DNA from: Oryza sativa Japonica Group
Taxonomy: Eukaryota; Streptophyta; Magnoliopsida; Poales; Poaceae
NCBI RefSeq assembly: GCF_034140825.1
Contig: NC_089035.1
Location: 32,159,501-32,223,500 of the forward strand
Direction of reading: 5' to 3'
Length of the DNA: 64,000 bases
The position numbers and the translations under genes were made by a program. Every line of letters begins with the position of its first letter. Within the stretch, counting starts at the first letter, position 1. The notes below the pieces were generated by a model. It was not told the DNA's origin. It saw only the letters and a program-made list of their open reading frames with translations, and made no database searches. Shown one piece after another: positions 10,617 to 24,289 of this stretch.

Positions 10617-13600
10617 TCAATTCTGGTGCACCGCTTGTTGATGGTTATCTGTATAAAGCACTGTCAATGCTGCAATCGTGCTTGGGGAGTAGATATTTGA
10701 CGGCAGGCTCGAGTTGTGCAGCTCCTCTTGAAATAGGCCACCTCGTTGCTTGATAGGTTCATAAAGCATCTCCAGTAACTGTTCAGCTGATTCAACTTGG
10801 AGCTGACGGGCTTCATCATTACAAATGACCTCACTGGTCAGATCAAAATGGGATGAAATATGATCAGGTCCAAGTGTCGAATACATACATACTATTTCTC
10901 AATAATGAAGAATGAACATCATTCAGAAAAAAAGAAGCAATGGAAGCACGTTAAGCAATTGTGTTAACTAACAGGCATGTCAAGGCATATGAATCTATAT
11001 GAATACTGCTACCTATACCCATATGGATGCTATCCATGGGAGATAACTATGTTCATATCTATGAGTTTTTTCTTTGGGTGGGGGACATTACCTTAGTTTT
11101 GCAGCTAGATTTTCCGCTGTGCAAGCCCCAAAAAGGATCTCAGGGACAATTGGAGAGTTTAAAAGAATGTTGGGTAGAGAAATAAAGTCTATCTTTTTCC
11201 TCAGATGAATCAAACATTCCGTGATGAAATGAGCCCGGTAAGCTACCACGCAGGGTAGCTTTGCTAACATCAGCTCCATGACAGCTGTTCCTGAAGTGCA
11301 TAATGCTGCTCTACTAGCCTGCAAGACGAAACAACACTCTTCAGTTTACTCACATGAATTCTGGAAACTGCAAGAAATCGACTGCAGACCTGCGGTATTT
11401 AGCACGCAATTACATTACCAATGAAATTTCATGACGAGTACTGGGCTGCTGGCACAAGAAGCCCACCTAGGTTGCTATCTGTCTCACATATTAACTATCA
11501 ATTACATCATATAAATTTCATGTTTCTCTTTCATTAATAGAAATAACTACTATAAGATATGTTGGCTTGAGGTGTAGCAGATACGTGTTTGAGAAAAAAA
11601 AGACGTAACAGATGCACCTTAACAAAAATATGGTACCTCACAAGAAATAAATATGTTTTTCTCTAGAAAACAAAGAACTAGTACTGACACAATCTTTCTT
11701 ATGTGTATAACTAGTCTAATCATTCATAATAATGCTGAATCTTACTGTGGTTAAGGAATTGTTTCATATACTGCCTGAGTGAAAGGGACAGAATATGTTA
11801 AAACAACATGCATGGGACAATCTACTAGCTGCAGTAATCAACAGTGTTCTAGATTAGATAACTTTTTGTCTGCATATTGCAACAAGAAAATGTACTTCAG
11901 ATACAGACTTAGCAATTCAGGGAACTTTGTCAAATTAACACTGTTCTGGAGCAAGCACAGGGTACAGGTGCAGTGCATGATATGAAACCTTCCGTAAAAA
12001 AACAAAAGTCCATGATATAAGCATTGGGGAGATAAGATACTTTGAAACATAACCAAATTTCAAAATAATAGTACCCAAAAATTGAATTGGCACTCGAGAA
12101 CTAAAATCATGTGAGCTTACATTGAATGCATCATATCTTTCTTTTAGTGTTTCCCCAGTTATCAGTACCACTGGAAATGGCCCTGATCGAACAACATTAT
12201 CAACATATACCCTCACATCCCGATGAGGAGCAACTGGGATGACCAGTGACAGTTCATTAAATGTATGACTTAGGTGTTGCACAGTTTGCAAGAAGATGGG
12301 AAGCATACGGGCTACCTCCTGCATCCTGCTTCCAGGCAGTATGGTTATGATTGTGGAATCTAGCAAAAGTGGATTTTCTCATTAGAAAACAAGCACATAT
12401 AAATAACACAGAGTAAAAATGCAAATAAGATTAAGCCTATGAAAAAAAAATTGATGCAGCTTCATAGAGGAGAACTAACTAGCTATTGATGCACAAGATA
12501 ACATGTAATTTGGAGCAGTATATCCAGATATGATTTCAGTGAATGCCTAGATGCACAAGATAACATGATAAATGCAAGGATCCAGGTCCAGGCATAGTCC
12601 TGCAGATTTGCAGTGTATAAAAAGAAAACAATATGTGCTCAGTTATACATGTAGCTTTCAGGTTTAACTATATGTTTTACCAGAGTTGCATGTGAAAATT
12701 ATGATAAATGCAATTCACAAGAAAGTTGAAATATCTGTGTAATATATGCTTTGCATTTCCCGTAAAAAAAATGCTTTGCATCTCATTATTGAAAGCTGAT
12801 CTGATTGTAGCACCATATTATGAGTAAGCTACTTAGAACTTGCTACAAAAAATAGATTACTTTGCAACGACTACTCTAACAGCACCGAATTATATAGGAA
12901 TTATTAAACCTTGATGCAGCAGCCATGAGTTTTCACTTATACAATACTACATTACCCAGAAAGATAGTATAGTAGCACTTGACAAGTGATGGTGTGCAAG
13001 TGTGCCCAAAATTAAATGGCAGTTGCAACTGCCGAATAGTTTGCAGATTTGAAGTTGCACTGTTAACAGATAACATGTAACTGTGATGCTGTCTGTCTCC
13101 TCGGCTAAGTTCATAGAAATGGATAAACCACATAACAGATATATAATTCATAGAACTGATAAATACAAGCAGAAAACAAAAAACAAAACATAAGCATTAC
13201 CACTAAAAGAAGCACACCCAAATAATTACACATACAATCTACCTGGGGAAATTTCATGCTCCTGTCGAAAATCTTCACCACTTCGTTGATGCATGGAATT
13301 GACAGAAGATAGTTCCTTCTCCTATATTATTTTGGCAAGCATAAAGAATATGTAAGTCAAGTCAGTGGATTAGCACTAGCAATTTATATACATGCCATGA
13401 GCATCTCCAGATTACCAGATCAAAATGCTTAGTTTATAAATGAAAATGTGAAATATTTCATCTACAATACAAGACAACCATTACTAGTTATTCCATCCAT
13501 GTCATCAGTTTTCGAAACAAAGTAGAAAGACAATAGTATCCAGATCAAAATGCTTAGTTGATAAAAGATCACGTGAAATATTTAAATCACCTGCGATAAG

Positions 13601-16101
13601 ACAGCCATTACTAGTTATTCCATCCGTGCCAACATTTTTCCTAACAGAGTAGAAAGACAATAGTACATCCTTCGCACAATCATCTTCATCTCATTCCCAT
13701 GAAGACACTAGATGCTTGTGCACATATCTTAACAACTGAACTAGAAAAGAAGCTACTAGTAGCTATACATCAATGAGAATGATCACTTTATAAAATGAAT
13801 AAATGACAAAACCTTACCTTTATTCTCTTATACTGCTGCTATGCATCGGCAGTAGTAATTTAATAGCTACTGGTTATAGAGAGAAACATTCTGGTACATT
13901 AAATTGCCATTCTATGTAGTAGATGGTGCATTCATTGTGTAGTGCAAAGCATTTATGCAAAGAAATCTTAACGAGATAACTGGATAGAGAAGACACTTAA
14001 GAAAGTGCAGTAAAACTGTTGAGAGATTTGGACAGCAATGTCTTAAAATTCAACAAAAATATATTAGGCTGATGGCACTGATGTTGAAACAAAGCACGTA
14101 AGTCCATACCATATTCAAGCCAATAGCATCATCCAATAATGGATGGCCCACATATGTAGCAGGCAACCCATTTAATCTGCAAATTTCTTCCTCAAATGGA
14201 AGGATACACAACAAATGGTCCACAAAATTATGCAACTTTGCAAGCCTTCTTTCACCATCTTTCCAGGCCCAGAATGATGGTGCAACATAGTGGACATGTA
14301 GAGGACGGGCAACTTGATTGTATCTACCTAGACAACAGAAAGTGTTTATCATATTTGCTCACGAGAAATTAGGAATGGTATTGTAAAAAATGCTTATGCT
14401 AATAGACTTACATTTCAATTGCTTCAGGAGGCGAAAAGAGAACCCCTTTGAATCAACAGTAACTACAGCATGAGGCTGAAACAATACAGCAGCATCTGCA
14501 GTATCCTCAATCTTCCTCTGTAAAACCAAAATGAGCATAATTAAAATACAAGTCCAGAGAACATGAACAAAAAGCAAAGCATGAGAGTATGAGACAGAAC
14601 AACATTGCACCTTGATATTATATATGTGTGGCAGCAGTTCCCACAATCCCATTATGGAAATTTCCTCCATGGGAAAAAGTGACTGCAAGCCTTTATTGCG
14701 CATTAATTCCCTACATCAAAGAAAAGAGTCCATAGCTCCATTTAAGAGGTAAGAAACTCAAGGATCAGAGTTGAAGTAAAGCCATGGGATCCAACTTGAA
14801 ATTGAGTCTGGATTGAGCTCCATTTAAGAGGCAAGAAACTCAAGGATCATACTTGCAGTAAAACCATGGAATCCAACTTGAAATTGGGTTTGGATTAACT
14901 CAGATAGATGGAGAAGTGAAATGATGCAATGATGCTGAATTAATTATTACATGGGAATGTTGACCACACAAAAAGTTAACTTTCTTCATAATTAAACAGA
15001 TGGATACACACTGTTATGGGCAAGGTGTAATTGCATTAAACACCACCAGAAGGATAGCCGGGCGGCATCGGCTGCTAGGGATGAGAAGCGGAATGTAGGA
15101 TGAGTTGATGAACTAGGGGGAATATTATAGATTGATCTTTGTTGCTTAGATCCAAGAGACTTGCCGAATACCCTTATATAGGTCAGCATCTAACAATCCA
15201 ATCCCCTAACTCTGGAATTCCATTTTGCTCCCAATTTTCTTTCTTTTCTCTTCATCTTTTCCAATCTTATATGCCAAGCATTGAGGATTGCTTAGAATAA
15301 AAATTTACTGTTTCTTCAATGTGCTACAACCTAATAAACCTACTACAAGAGAGAAGAGCATCACATACTATTGTAACAAGAATTACAATGAAAAATCTGT
15401 TGCTTGTCTCTCCACTAAATGCTAGACACCTTGCTCAAGTCTCAAGGTATTGGCTGAAACTCTGTCTTGCTCTCCATATGCAAATTTGAGCATTTCAAGT
15501 GTGCATCGATGAATCTAGCTCTACGTACAATACAATTAGAATTTAATTTCCAACAACATTCAGAAAAAAACTTTAAGTAAGCGGTTCCAAAATAAGTCTT
15601 TCTTTGACTGTGTGAGCATGCCAAGCATAGCAACAATGGAAGTTTTGTTTATGTTCATGTGAAACGAAACAATCTATAAGCACGCAATGGACCTATGAAA
15701 ATTGACATGAAAAATCAAATCAAACAAAAAGTTGGACAAATGCTGGTCCGATTTAAGAGCAACCTAAAATAATGTACAAACTCAAGTTATAATGCCCTAG
15801 TACATCGATTCCACAGAAGTACTGAAACGAAAATGGGGGGAAAGGGAGGGATACCAGACCCGCCAACACCAGCAAAACGGACGGGGACCGGTGAGAGCGC
15901 CCTGAGAGACGCCATGAGGCGCGAGGCGAGCGAGTCGCCTGAGACCTCACCGGCGACCACGAAAACTCGGAGCTCGCCGTCCCGGGCAGCGGCATCCACC
16001 ACCCTCCCATAGGAGAAGGCGCGTGTGCGCGCCCCGGTCGCTGCGCCGCCGCCCAGCAGCCCTCGCAGGCGCGAGGCGGCCGCGATCCTTAACGATAGCA
16101 T
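10617..16101 (-). CDS. LPXB: Lipid-A-disaccharide synthase LpxB, probably mitochondrial, 8 exons
   Basis: Family GT19 glycosyltransferase that joins UDP-diacylglucosamine to lipid X in the lipid A pathway; plant homologues act in mitochondria. Exons 15860-16101, 14611-14710, 14412-14517, 14110-14327, 13243-13321, 12121-12359, 11092-11318 and 10617-10833 close in frame to 475 residues; all introns are GT-AG. Residues 1-30 are Arg- and Ala-rich like a mitochondrial presequence. Signatures seen are VVAGEVSGD (48-56), YVGHPLLDD (208-216), ILPGSR (255-260) and TSGTA (336-340). Plants make no bacterial outer membrane, so the product's role is still debated. Exon 5, a Ser/Gln/His-rich 26-codon insert (from EKELSSVN), lacks a bacterial counterpart that I can recall. 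It shares a short divergent promoter with the TypA gene. The start is the first ATG in frame. Confidence 0.95.
13415..13664. repeat. Tandem duplication, 125-bp unit, LpxB intron 4
   Basis: The block starting CCAGATCAAAATGCTTAG at 13415 recurs at 13540 and both copies run through CCATTACTAGTTATTCCATC to AGTAGAAAGACAATAGTA. The copies differ by scattered substitutions, so the duplication is not recent. Confidence 0.85.
14734..14897. repeat. Tandem duplication, 82-bp unit, LpxB intron 1
   Basis: Two copies, at 14734 and 14816, share AGCTCCATTTAAGAGG, AAGAAACTCAAGGATCA and ATCCAACTTGAAATTG. They sit just 5' of exon 2 in the direction of transcription. Confidence 0.88.
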
Positions 16102-16387
16102 CGGCCGCCACAACTATGGTGTTGGACAGGAGAGAGTCGACGCCGGCCGCCTGCGCCCGTCGGGAAGTGGAACGCCCCAGCGGCGGAGGCGGCCGGCTCG
16201 ACGGGAGAGAGATTGGGCCGAAAGAAGCCCAGGACAAACTACCCAGGCCTGTGGTCAGATGGGCTTTTATACATTTGGTAAACTGTCGCAGTGACACGCC
16301 CGAATAAAACCCTTGGCCGCAGCCGCCTCCCTTTCTCCCGGCCGCGCGAAATATCACGCCACCGCCGCCGCCGCCGCCGCGAACGCC
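16102..16387. promoter_or_regulatory. Shared divergent promoter, LpxB and TypA
   Basis: Only 286 bp separate the two start codons, so both genes must share promoter space including their 5' UTRs. Site II type motifs (TGGGCY) lie in the middle at 16214-16219, 16226-16231 (reverse) and 16260-16265. The flanks are GC-rich. No clear TATA box is seen, as is common in housekeeping plant promoters. Co-regulation of the two organelle proteins is an inference. Confidence 0.75.
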
Positions 16388-19300
16388 ATGGCCACGGGCA
16401 TGCTGCTCCGCGGCCTCCGCTCGGCGGCGAGCCGGACGAGCCCTGTCTTCCCGACCTCCGCCTCGTCCCCGGCGCCCTACGTCTCGCCGCTCCTCCGCCG
16501 CCTCTACTCGGCCGCCGCCGCGTCGGCAGCCGCCTCCCCGGCCCTGGGGCCCGGAGGCGCCCTCGACCCGTCCCGCATCCGCAACGTGGCGGTGATAGCC
16601 CACGTCGACCACGGGAAGACGACGCTGATGGACCGGCTCCTGCGGCAGTGCGGCGCCGACATCCCACACGAGCGCGCCATGGACTCCATCAGCCTCGAGC
16701 GCGAGCGCGGCATCACCATTGCCTCCAAGGTAACCCACCTTCCACCACTCGCGCGCGCCGCGTGGTTAGTGAGGGCACACGAGAGGTTAAATGTCCATTC
16801 CGTCGAACATACTGCGTGCATCACGTGAGGGATTAGAATGTTGGCTTGGGGAAGGAAGTGAGATCTGCTTCAAAGGCCATTCTCAAACTTGCGCTACTGT
16901 TTTCCCTGTTATACATCGCTGAGCACCTTGGCAGATTTCAGTGCGTAAGTAAATTTCTGGGAGGATTTATGTCACTTATGGTTCAACTGCTCTGCTCATT
17001 CTGTACTCCGTAAAGCCTGCACATCTATTGTAGTTCAATAAATCACTCCCGAAATCTGATCTGCTGAGATAATCATTATCTCATCCTTCTGATTTTTTTT
17101 TTTGTTGAAACTTCTTCATTGATGGTCCAATAGCTGCATAGCATTCAGTATGGTAACTTTTTATGTGGCATCTCACTTTTTTCGTCTCGGCTATTTGTGT
17201 AGGTCACTTCTGTCTCTTGGAAGGAGAACGAACTCAACATGGTTGATACACCTGGTCACGCTGATTTTGGTGGCGAAGTACACACTCAGCACTCTTTTAT
17301 AATTTCATACAGTTAAGAACAAGAAGAAATGATGATTTTTCTATGGTATCTGACATGATCCTCACCAATTATGTGACAGGTCGAGAGAGTTGTTGGAATG
17401 GTTGAAGGGGCGGTCTTGGTTGTTGATGCTGGGGAGGGACCTTTAGCGCAGACCAAGTTTGTACTTTCAAAGGCTTTGAAGTATGGCTTGCGCCCAATTC
17501 TCCTTCTCAACAAGGTTGACAGGCCATCAGGTTTGCTTATTCTCAGATGCTCTGCTCACTATGGCAGTATTTTGTGAGCAATGGATGGCATGTACATAAC
17601 AAAGTGATTCAATTGTCTTAGATATGAATCAAGCTACGATCTTAAGCTGAGCAAGTATGAAGTTTTGATGTGTAATTTAGTTTAAGCAGATAAACAGAAA
17701 CATATACTTTGGGGGTAAATACACAATAATTTTTATCCAAAATGACACAATATTCCATTTCCCGTCACAAAATTAGGCTACCTTTTGTTTTCTATGTTTA
17801 CAGAAAAAGAGAAATATCCAGTCATGTAATTTTTAGTTAGAAGGCCTTTCCTTTTGAGTAGCCTGTTATTAGCATTGAATGTTTTTTAGCGTTAGCAATA
17901 ATTTTGTTTGAAAGATGAGCTACTGCGATATATTCACTTCCCACAAAGTAAAAATGGCCAACTGCAGTGGGATACACCAGCTCAGAAATAGATAAAGCAT
18001 TATATTCATTATTTTTGGCATATATATATATCCCTAGTATATTATGTTTGCTATAGCTCTTTAACTAACCAATTATACTCCAACAGTTTCGGAAGAGACC
18101 TGCAATGAAGTAGAGAGCTTGGTGTTTGATCTATTTGCAAATCTTGGTGCTACAGGTGCATTTCTAGTACTTCAATTTGGTGCCTTGGAAGTTTTTTCAT
18201 AAATATGTGACACTATTTTATTCGGGTTTTGCAGAAGAACAGTTAGACTTCCCAGTTCTTTATGCATCGGCTAAAGAAGGCTGGGCTTCTCTAGAATTCA
18301 CCAAGAGCCCTCCTGATAATGCGAAAAATATGTCTGCATTGCTTGATTCCATTTTACAGCATGTGCCTTCTCCAAAAGCTGACCTTGAGGCTCCATTCCA
18401 AATGTTGGTTAGTGTATTGCACAGCATCTGAAATGGATATTTTATTTAGACGAGGGAAAACTTGCTATTTCTTTTGTAATTCTCCATCCATCTCTAATGA
18501 CATGTTTATTAGAATGAGTGAACGACTAAGTATTATGGCGATTTGTTTATTTGTAATAGAGTTCCACTTGATTTAGCAACCAAAACAAAATGATGCCTTC
18601 GTTTTTGGCCAAGTTTTCTCCACTCTTAGTCAATAGCTATTTGTAAGATTCCACCTCCTTTTCAGAATTTAAGACTTCACACACTTCTTCTTGTTCCGAA
18701 ATGTGTGTTATTTAACTTTTGCAGGCAAGTTTTCTCTAATTCCCCACCCTAGAATTTATCTTAAATTTACCTCTTCTGAAGATATTTATGTAAGGTTGTA
18801 CTGGTAATTCTTAAGCGGAGCCAGTAATTCATAGTCTTCTACAGGTTTCCATGATGGAACGCGATTTTTATCTAGGACGAATACTGACTGGACGAGTAAG
18901 ATCTGGGGTTGTCCGTGTTGGTGACAAAGTGCATGGTCTTCGTAGCACAGATGATGGTGTTCAGAAGATCGAAGATGGAAAGGTTTAACTGAATTTCTTG
19001 CACTTCTTCTCGGCAATGCTTAAACGCTGAAGACACTTTTTTCTCATTCAATATGTTTAAATTATTGTATTCATTAAATGCCTTAAGGACCTTTGCAAAC
19101 TACTGAAACAAATTCAGGTTGTCAAGCTCATGAAAAAGAAAGGAACAAGTATGGTAATAGTAGAGGCTGCAGGAGCTGGCGACATAATTTCAATGGCTGG
19201 ATTGGCTGCTCCAGCAATTGGGCATACTGTGTCAAATTCAGATGTAGGTTGCTAATTCGTGCTGCTGAACGTGTTTCTATTGTCAGATATTCCTTGTACT

Positions 19301-22300
19301 AATAATGGTTGTACAATATAGATTTTGACTGCCCTTCCTACAATTGAGTTGGACCCTCCCACAATATCTATGACTTTTGGTGTGAATGATTCACCACTGT
19401 CTGGCCGCGATGGCACTCATGTAAGTAGCAAACAATTAACCTAGACATCAAAGTGTTCCTATTTATTCCTCATATTGTTTTCATTGTCCTTTTTGCTTTT
19501 GATGAAAATTCATGCATATTTGTTTTGTTTTCCTATACATCAAAGTGTTCTTATTTTGCTTTTCATGTTCCTATTTTGTTTTTTTGCTTAAAGTTAGGTT
19601 ATTGTTTTAAGATAGATTTCAGATTCCTGTAGGAGCTGCTAATATGTTAATGGAACCATGATAATCAGATGGTGTTATAACTTCCACGCACTATGTTGCT
19701 CTGGATTTGGGGATGTCATATGCAGGATTCTAAAATTTAAGGAACTAGTTAATTCATATTGGATCTGAAAATTTGTTGCAGACTGAAATATATTAGTTAT
19801 TTTACCTTTTCCTTTTTAAGAAAAAGAGAATATAACATTTGCTCACTGCAATATAACTTGTATCACTAGATCTTGTTCATAGTCACTACTTGAAGTCTTG
19901 AACTACAAATAATGGGTAGATATCAAATGTTGACTTGCTGAGCATGATACTACTAGATCATAATTTTCCTGTCAAAATAATCAGAAGGCAAACATACCAT
20001 ACATTTTTAATCATCTGAATTCAGTTACTAGCGCATAGGTTTTCCTAAATCTATCGGTGGAGCTAGTCCTCTGAATGAAGTTTTAAATTGGTAGGTGAGA
20101 GTAAGGACTAAGAAGCTAACACCATTAGTCTTGGAGGTCTAAATCCAAGGTATGGTACTAGCCTCCTAGGTGTTTTTGCAATGCTATCCAGGCTGGTTTT
20201 TGGGCAGTATGTACATACTTTTATTTAATGTGAAGTTTTATGTCATTTGTTTCTGAGGAATGGTGCGGTCAAATTTAAATTAGGATATAACGATGCAAAG
20301 TATGGAAGCCTTGGTGCCTCTAAGTAAAACACACCAGCGTTCGATCTCCTTTGTTTGAATGACATAGATAGATCCAACCACAGCTATTCTAAATCAACTT
20401 CATAGGTTGCCTATGCTGACTACACATAGTCTGGAAAGAGCCTAATTACCAATCTGTATGGTGCTATAGTAATATAAATTTGTATTCAATAAATCAAGCA
20501 ATAATAGCTGCCCTCTTTTTCTGAGGTCCATCTAAAATTTTGTAGCTAACTGGAGCGAAAATAGGCAACCGCCTAATGGCAGAAGCAGAAACGAACCTGG
20601 CAATTAATGTTCTTCCTGGACCATTATCAGAATCTTATGAAGTTCAAGGAAGGGGAGAACTTCAGTTAGGTAAGTATATGTACCACTGATGAAATCCCTT
20701 CTTTTTCTGATATATGCTATTTAACTGCTTTTTTTTCTTGATTTATTTGAGAGCACTTCATACGTCAACCTCGTGTACAATATAATGAAAAGTTTCCTGC
20801 CAACTATAGCATTTGATGATCTGCATAACTTCCAGGAATCTTGATTGAGAATATGCGCCGCGAAGGATTTGAGCTTTCAGTTTCACCCCCAAAAGTGATG
20901 TGAGCACCAATATTCCACATATTATACTCTTTGTATGCTTACGTTTTCACTTCAGCCTGAAGTTCTTTAGTTCAATTTTCTTTCCAACAGTATTAGAGAA
21001 GCTAACCGTTTGTAGCTAGATATTTTGTTCTATTACTTTGTTTCACCCTGAAGTAGTTATATTCCCTGTTCTGTGGAAATACACTTTCCACTGATATCGA
21101 ACTCTGTATCTGAGCAATTTGGCAGCACTGTTCCCACTATTAACTAATTTATGTATTAATTGAAATAGGTATAGAACAGACCGTGGAGAAAGGTTAGAGC
21201 CTATTGAAGAAGTAACTGTTGAGGTAGAAATATGGAACCTTGTTTGAACTTCTTTGTTTTTAGTTGTTTACTTTGTTCTAAACTTGTATTCATAAACTGT
21301 TAATGTTTGAACATATTGTAGGTAGACGAGGAGCATGTTGGATTTGTCATGGAAACCCTGACACACAGGAAGGGTGAAGTAATGGACATGGGCCCTGTTC
21401 CAGGGACAACTGGGAGAACTCGGATCTTTTTGACCTGCCCATCTAGGTGATTAGTGCATATAATTACCAGCTGCATGATGTGTCACCTTCAAAAGCATAT
21501 TATAGTTGATGCCAATTTTGGACTCGATTGTCTTTTGCCATGTATTTCAGTCTGGTTCTCAATTTTTTATGATACGAAATGATGCATTATGTATGCAGGG
21601 GTTTGGTGGGATTCAAAGGAATATTCAGCAGCTTTACACGTGGAACTGGGTTTATGCATCGCGCTTTCCAGGGTATGCTATTTCTTATTAAGTCCTAGAT
21701 GATTTCCTTAACTCGCCTATGCATTTTTTTGAAGTAAACCACGCCATTGATGCCACCAACTAGATTTTATTGAGAGTATTTGACCTTGGTTTCTCTATGA
21801 TTGCAGCATATGCTAAATACAGAGGTCAGCTGGGCAATGTTAGAAAAGGAGTTCTGGTAATGCCAATTCCTTCAGTTTCATAATTTCTTCTGTTTACTCT
21901 TATCTGTCTTCATACCAAACAAGTTTTACATTATTTTGCAATAATAGACAGCAATGAATTTTTAAACCAAGAATTAAGCAAATGAAATAAAAGAAGGAAT
22001 ATGTCATTAAATGTAAGCAGGATTTGATGAACTGCACCTTATTCTGCTCAACTCAACATGACAAATGTAAGTGCTCTTATGTGTATATGTAGGTATCTGT
22101 CGGCAAGGGACTTATCACTTCACATGCACTTATGAGTTTAGAAGCTCGTGGTATTCTGTTTGTTTCTCCTGGGATGGAGGTATCGACATTTATTCATTTT
22201 GTTACTATGATCTACCATCTAAGAGTAGGGGGTTTCCTTATTCCTCTTTCTTTCTCCTTTCTTTAAGGCGTACGAAGGCATGATTGTTGGAGAGCACTCA

Positions 22301-23635
22301 CGTGACAGTGATCTTGATGTAAGTTGATTATATGCTTATCAATGAATTAGGTTTCTCTTCTAATACACAAACTAAATAACTCTTCTGTTGTTCAGATCAA
22401 TCCTGTGAGAACTAAAGAACTTACAAACATTCGAGCTCCAGGAAAGGATGAAAATGTCAGGCTTTCTCCACCACGATTGGTATGTTGTGTTTTAACTTTT
22501 ACCAAGACATCAGCATTCAGGAGATATCACTTTATCACCCTACAGACTAAATGGTGCTGCTTTAAACACTAGTTAACAACTTAATACCAACGGAAGCCTT
22601 GCAAGCTTTATAATATTCGCGTCACACTCTCCCTTGGGTTTTGGGAACTGAGGAGACCATAAATCTAGATTATGTGCATTCTTTGCTGAAAAATGTCATT
22701 TGCTTCCTTCCTTTAGCTTCCTCGGAAATGATTGTTACATAATCTTAACTAAAGGCACTGAATCATGCAGATGAGTTTGGAAGAGGCAATTGGATATGTT
22801 GCTGCAGATGAGCTTATTGAGGCAAGTTTTCTGTATTTGCTATTGATGATTCTACTTGTACTTGTGTGAGGACTAAGTGGCACAAGCAGCGCATAGAGAT
22901 GAGCTTTCCATTTTTCCCGATTCTTATTCCGATTCTTTTTTGGCTTGTTACTTTTAGCTCTAGAAATAAAAAAAAAATCCTGGTTTTTTTTTTGGATTTT
23001 GAAATGACTTGTTGACGACTATTGCCAATGTATAAAACCACTTACATTTCAGAAAAAAATCCTCTGCCAGACGGAGATTCTGCAGGCTAATGAATGGGTG
23101 CATTGTTATTTCTACCATATAATACAATGGCATGTTACAAACAATATTAAGAACCAAACAAAGAAAGCAATCAATAAGCATCCACCTGCAGTTTCTGCTA
23201 TATAGTTTGCTACTAGCATTTGTAAAGGATTATCAGAAATCTAAATTAGAGATGTGTTCTCTGTGCATGGGTTGGAATGTAGGAATGCAGCCTACAAAAC
23301 AAAATGCATGCTACAATATATGCATGTTAGTCCACATTCAAATCCAAATTTAAGTTACTCTACATGCTGCTAGCTTTTTTTTGTTTATTAGAAGTGCAGA
23401 TTATCCTAAGAAAATAATCTTATTTTGTGGAATATTACTCCCAATCTTTTACCAAAAGAAAATAATCTTCTTGCTTGATTTAAGCTTAACTGTTCCAACT
23501 CCTATTCCAGTTTGCTCCTGGAGTTTCATATTGACATTTGAGCTTCATCAGGTTACTCCCAAGGTCATTCGGCTTCGGAAGAAATATCTGGATGCCACGA
23601 AACGTAAGATGATGAAAAACAAACCAATGGATTGA
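16388..23635 (+). CDS. TYPA: TypA/BipA-type translational GTPase, probably mitochondrial, 19 exons
   Basis: Ribosome-binding GTPase of the EF-G-like TypA/BipA family. Exons are 16388-16729, 17203-17277, 17380-17530, 18087-18155, 18235-18407, 18845-18982, 19118-19243, 19322-19420, 20546-20669, 20836-20899, 21169-21223, 21322-21446, 21599-21672, 21807-21856, 22093-22179, 22268-22318, 22396-22479, 22771-22821 and 23552-23635, giving 673 residues. G motifs: AHVDHGKT (71-78), RGITI, DTPGH (129-133), NKVD (183-186). EF-G-like domains and the TypA C-terminal domain ([19 protein letters not shown]) follow. Bacterial TypA is about 610 residues; the extra length is an Arg/Ser/Ala-rich presequence. The last intron has a GC 5' splice site. 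ATG 16388 has a good context (GCCATGGCC) and is the first in frame. Mitochondrial rather than plastid targeting is inferred. Confidence 0.95.
22822..23551 (+). other. GC-AG intron (TypA intron 18)
   Basis: Exon 18 ends LIE with GAG|GCAAGT and exon 19 resumes after TTCATCAG with [11 protein letters not shown]. Only the GC site keeps the frame and the conserved C-terminus. Confidence 0.85.
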
Positions 23636-24289
23636 AGCTTCAGTGACACTAAACGAAGTTTTGTGAGTGCTGCTACATTAGTCTATAATAATCCAAAAGG
23701 CGCAGATGCATCCTATTTATGTATAGGTTGGCGGATAGCTTTTTCAAGTGCTGCCAGCGTTCCTCACCATGACCCAGCATGAAAATTTTATTCAGCCGTG
23801 GGATGATAATGATTCACGGCATGCTAAGAACGAATAAGCCCGTGATTGGAGCTACTGCTATAACAGAAATACAGAACAGGGTGGGTGGGCTGGTAACATG
23901 GATTACCTCTGGAAGGCGATTATACCTTTTGATAGCCTTTTTACAGTAATTGTTGGAACGACCATAGATATTGCCCTTGAAGGTCATAGTATTCTTTTCT
24001 AGTTGAGTGCTGAAAAAATGACAGCTATAGTCTCTTTTGATGCTGGTTGTTTTTGTTCACATTTGTATGGGCATGTGTTACTGAGAGATGAAAGGAAATC
24101 ATTTGAAACGCTATGATGCATGAACTAAGACAGAAGTACAGAAGGTCGTCATGAGCATTGTTTTACACGTAATGCCGTATATTCGAACATTTCGCTTTCT
24201 GATGAAATCATGAAACCGCTCGTTGGTACGTCGTATATTTTTCTGAGATATAAAATCGTTGACAGGTTGACATGAGTTTGTAGAGTTTC
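23636..24289. other. TypA 3' UTR and spacer
   Basis: Sequence downstream of the TypA stop codon, with no coding signal. It becomes AT-rich repeat sequence after about 24290. Confidence 0.5.

Noticed and set aside
15947-16836. Long open frames on both strands (up to 263 codons) across the LpxB/TypA start region
   Set aside because: They overlap the two real first exons and the shared promoter, read as Arg/Gly/Pro-rich noise, and have no family match.
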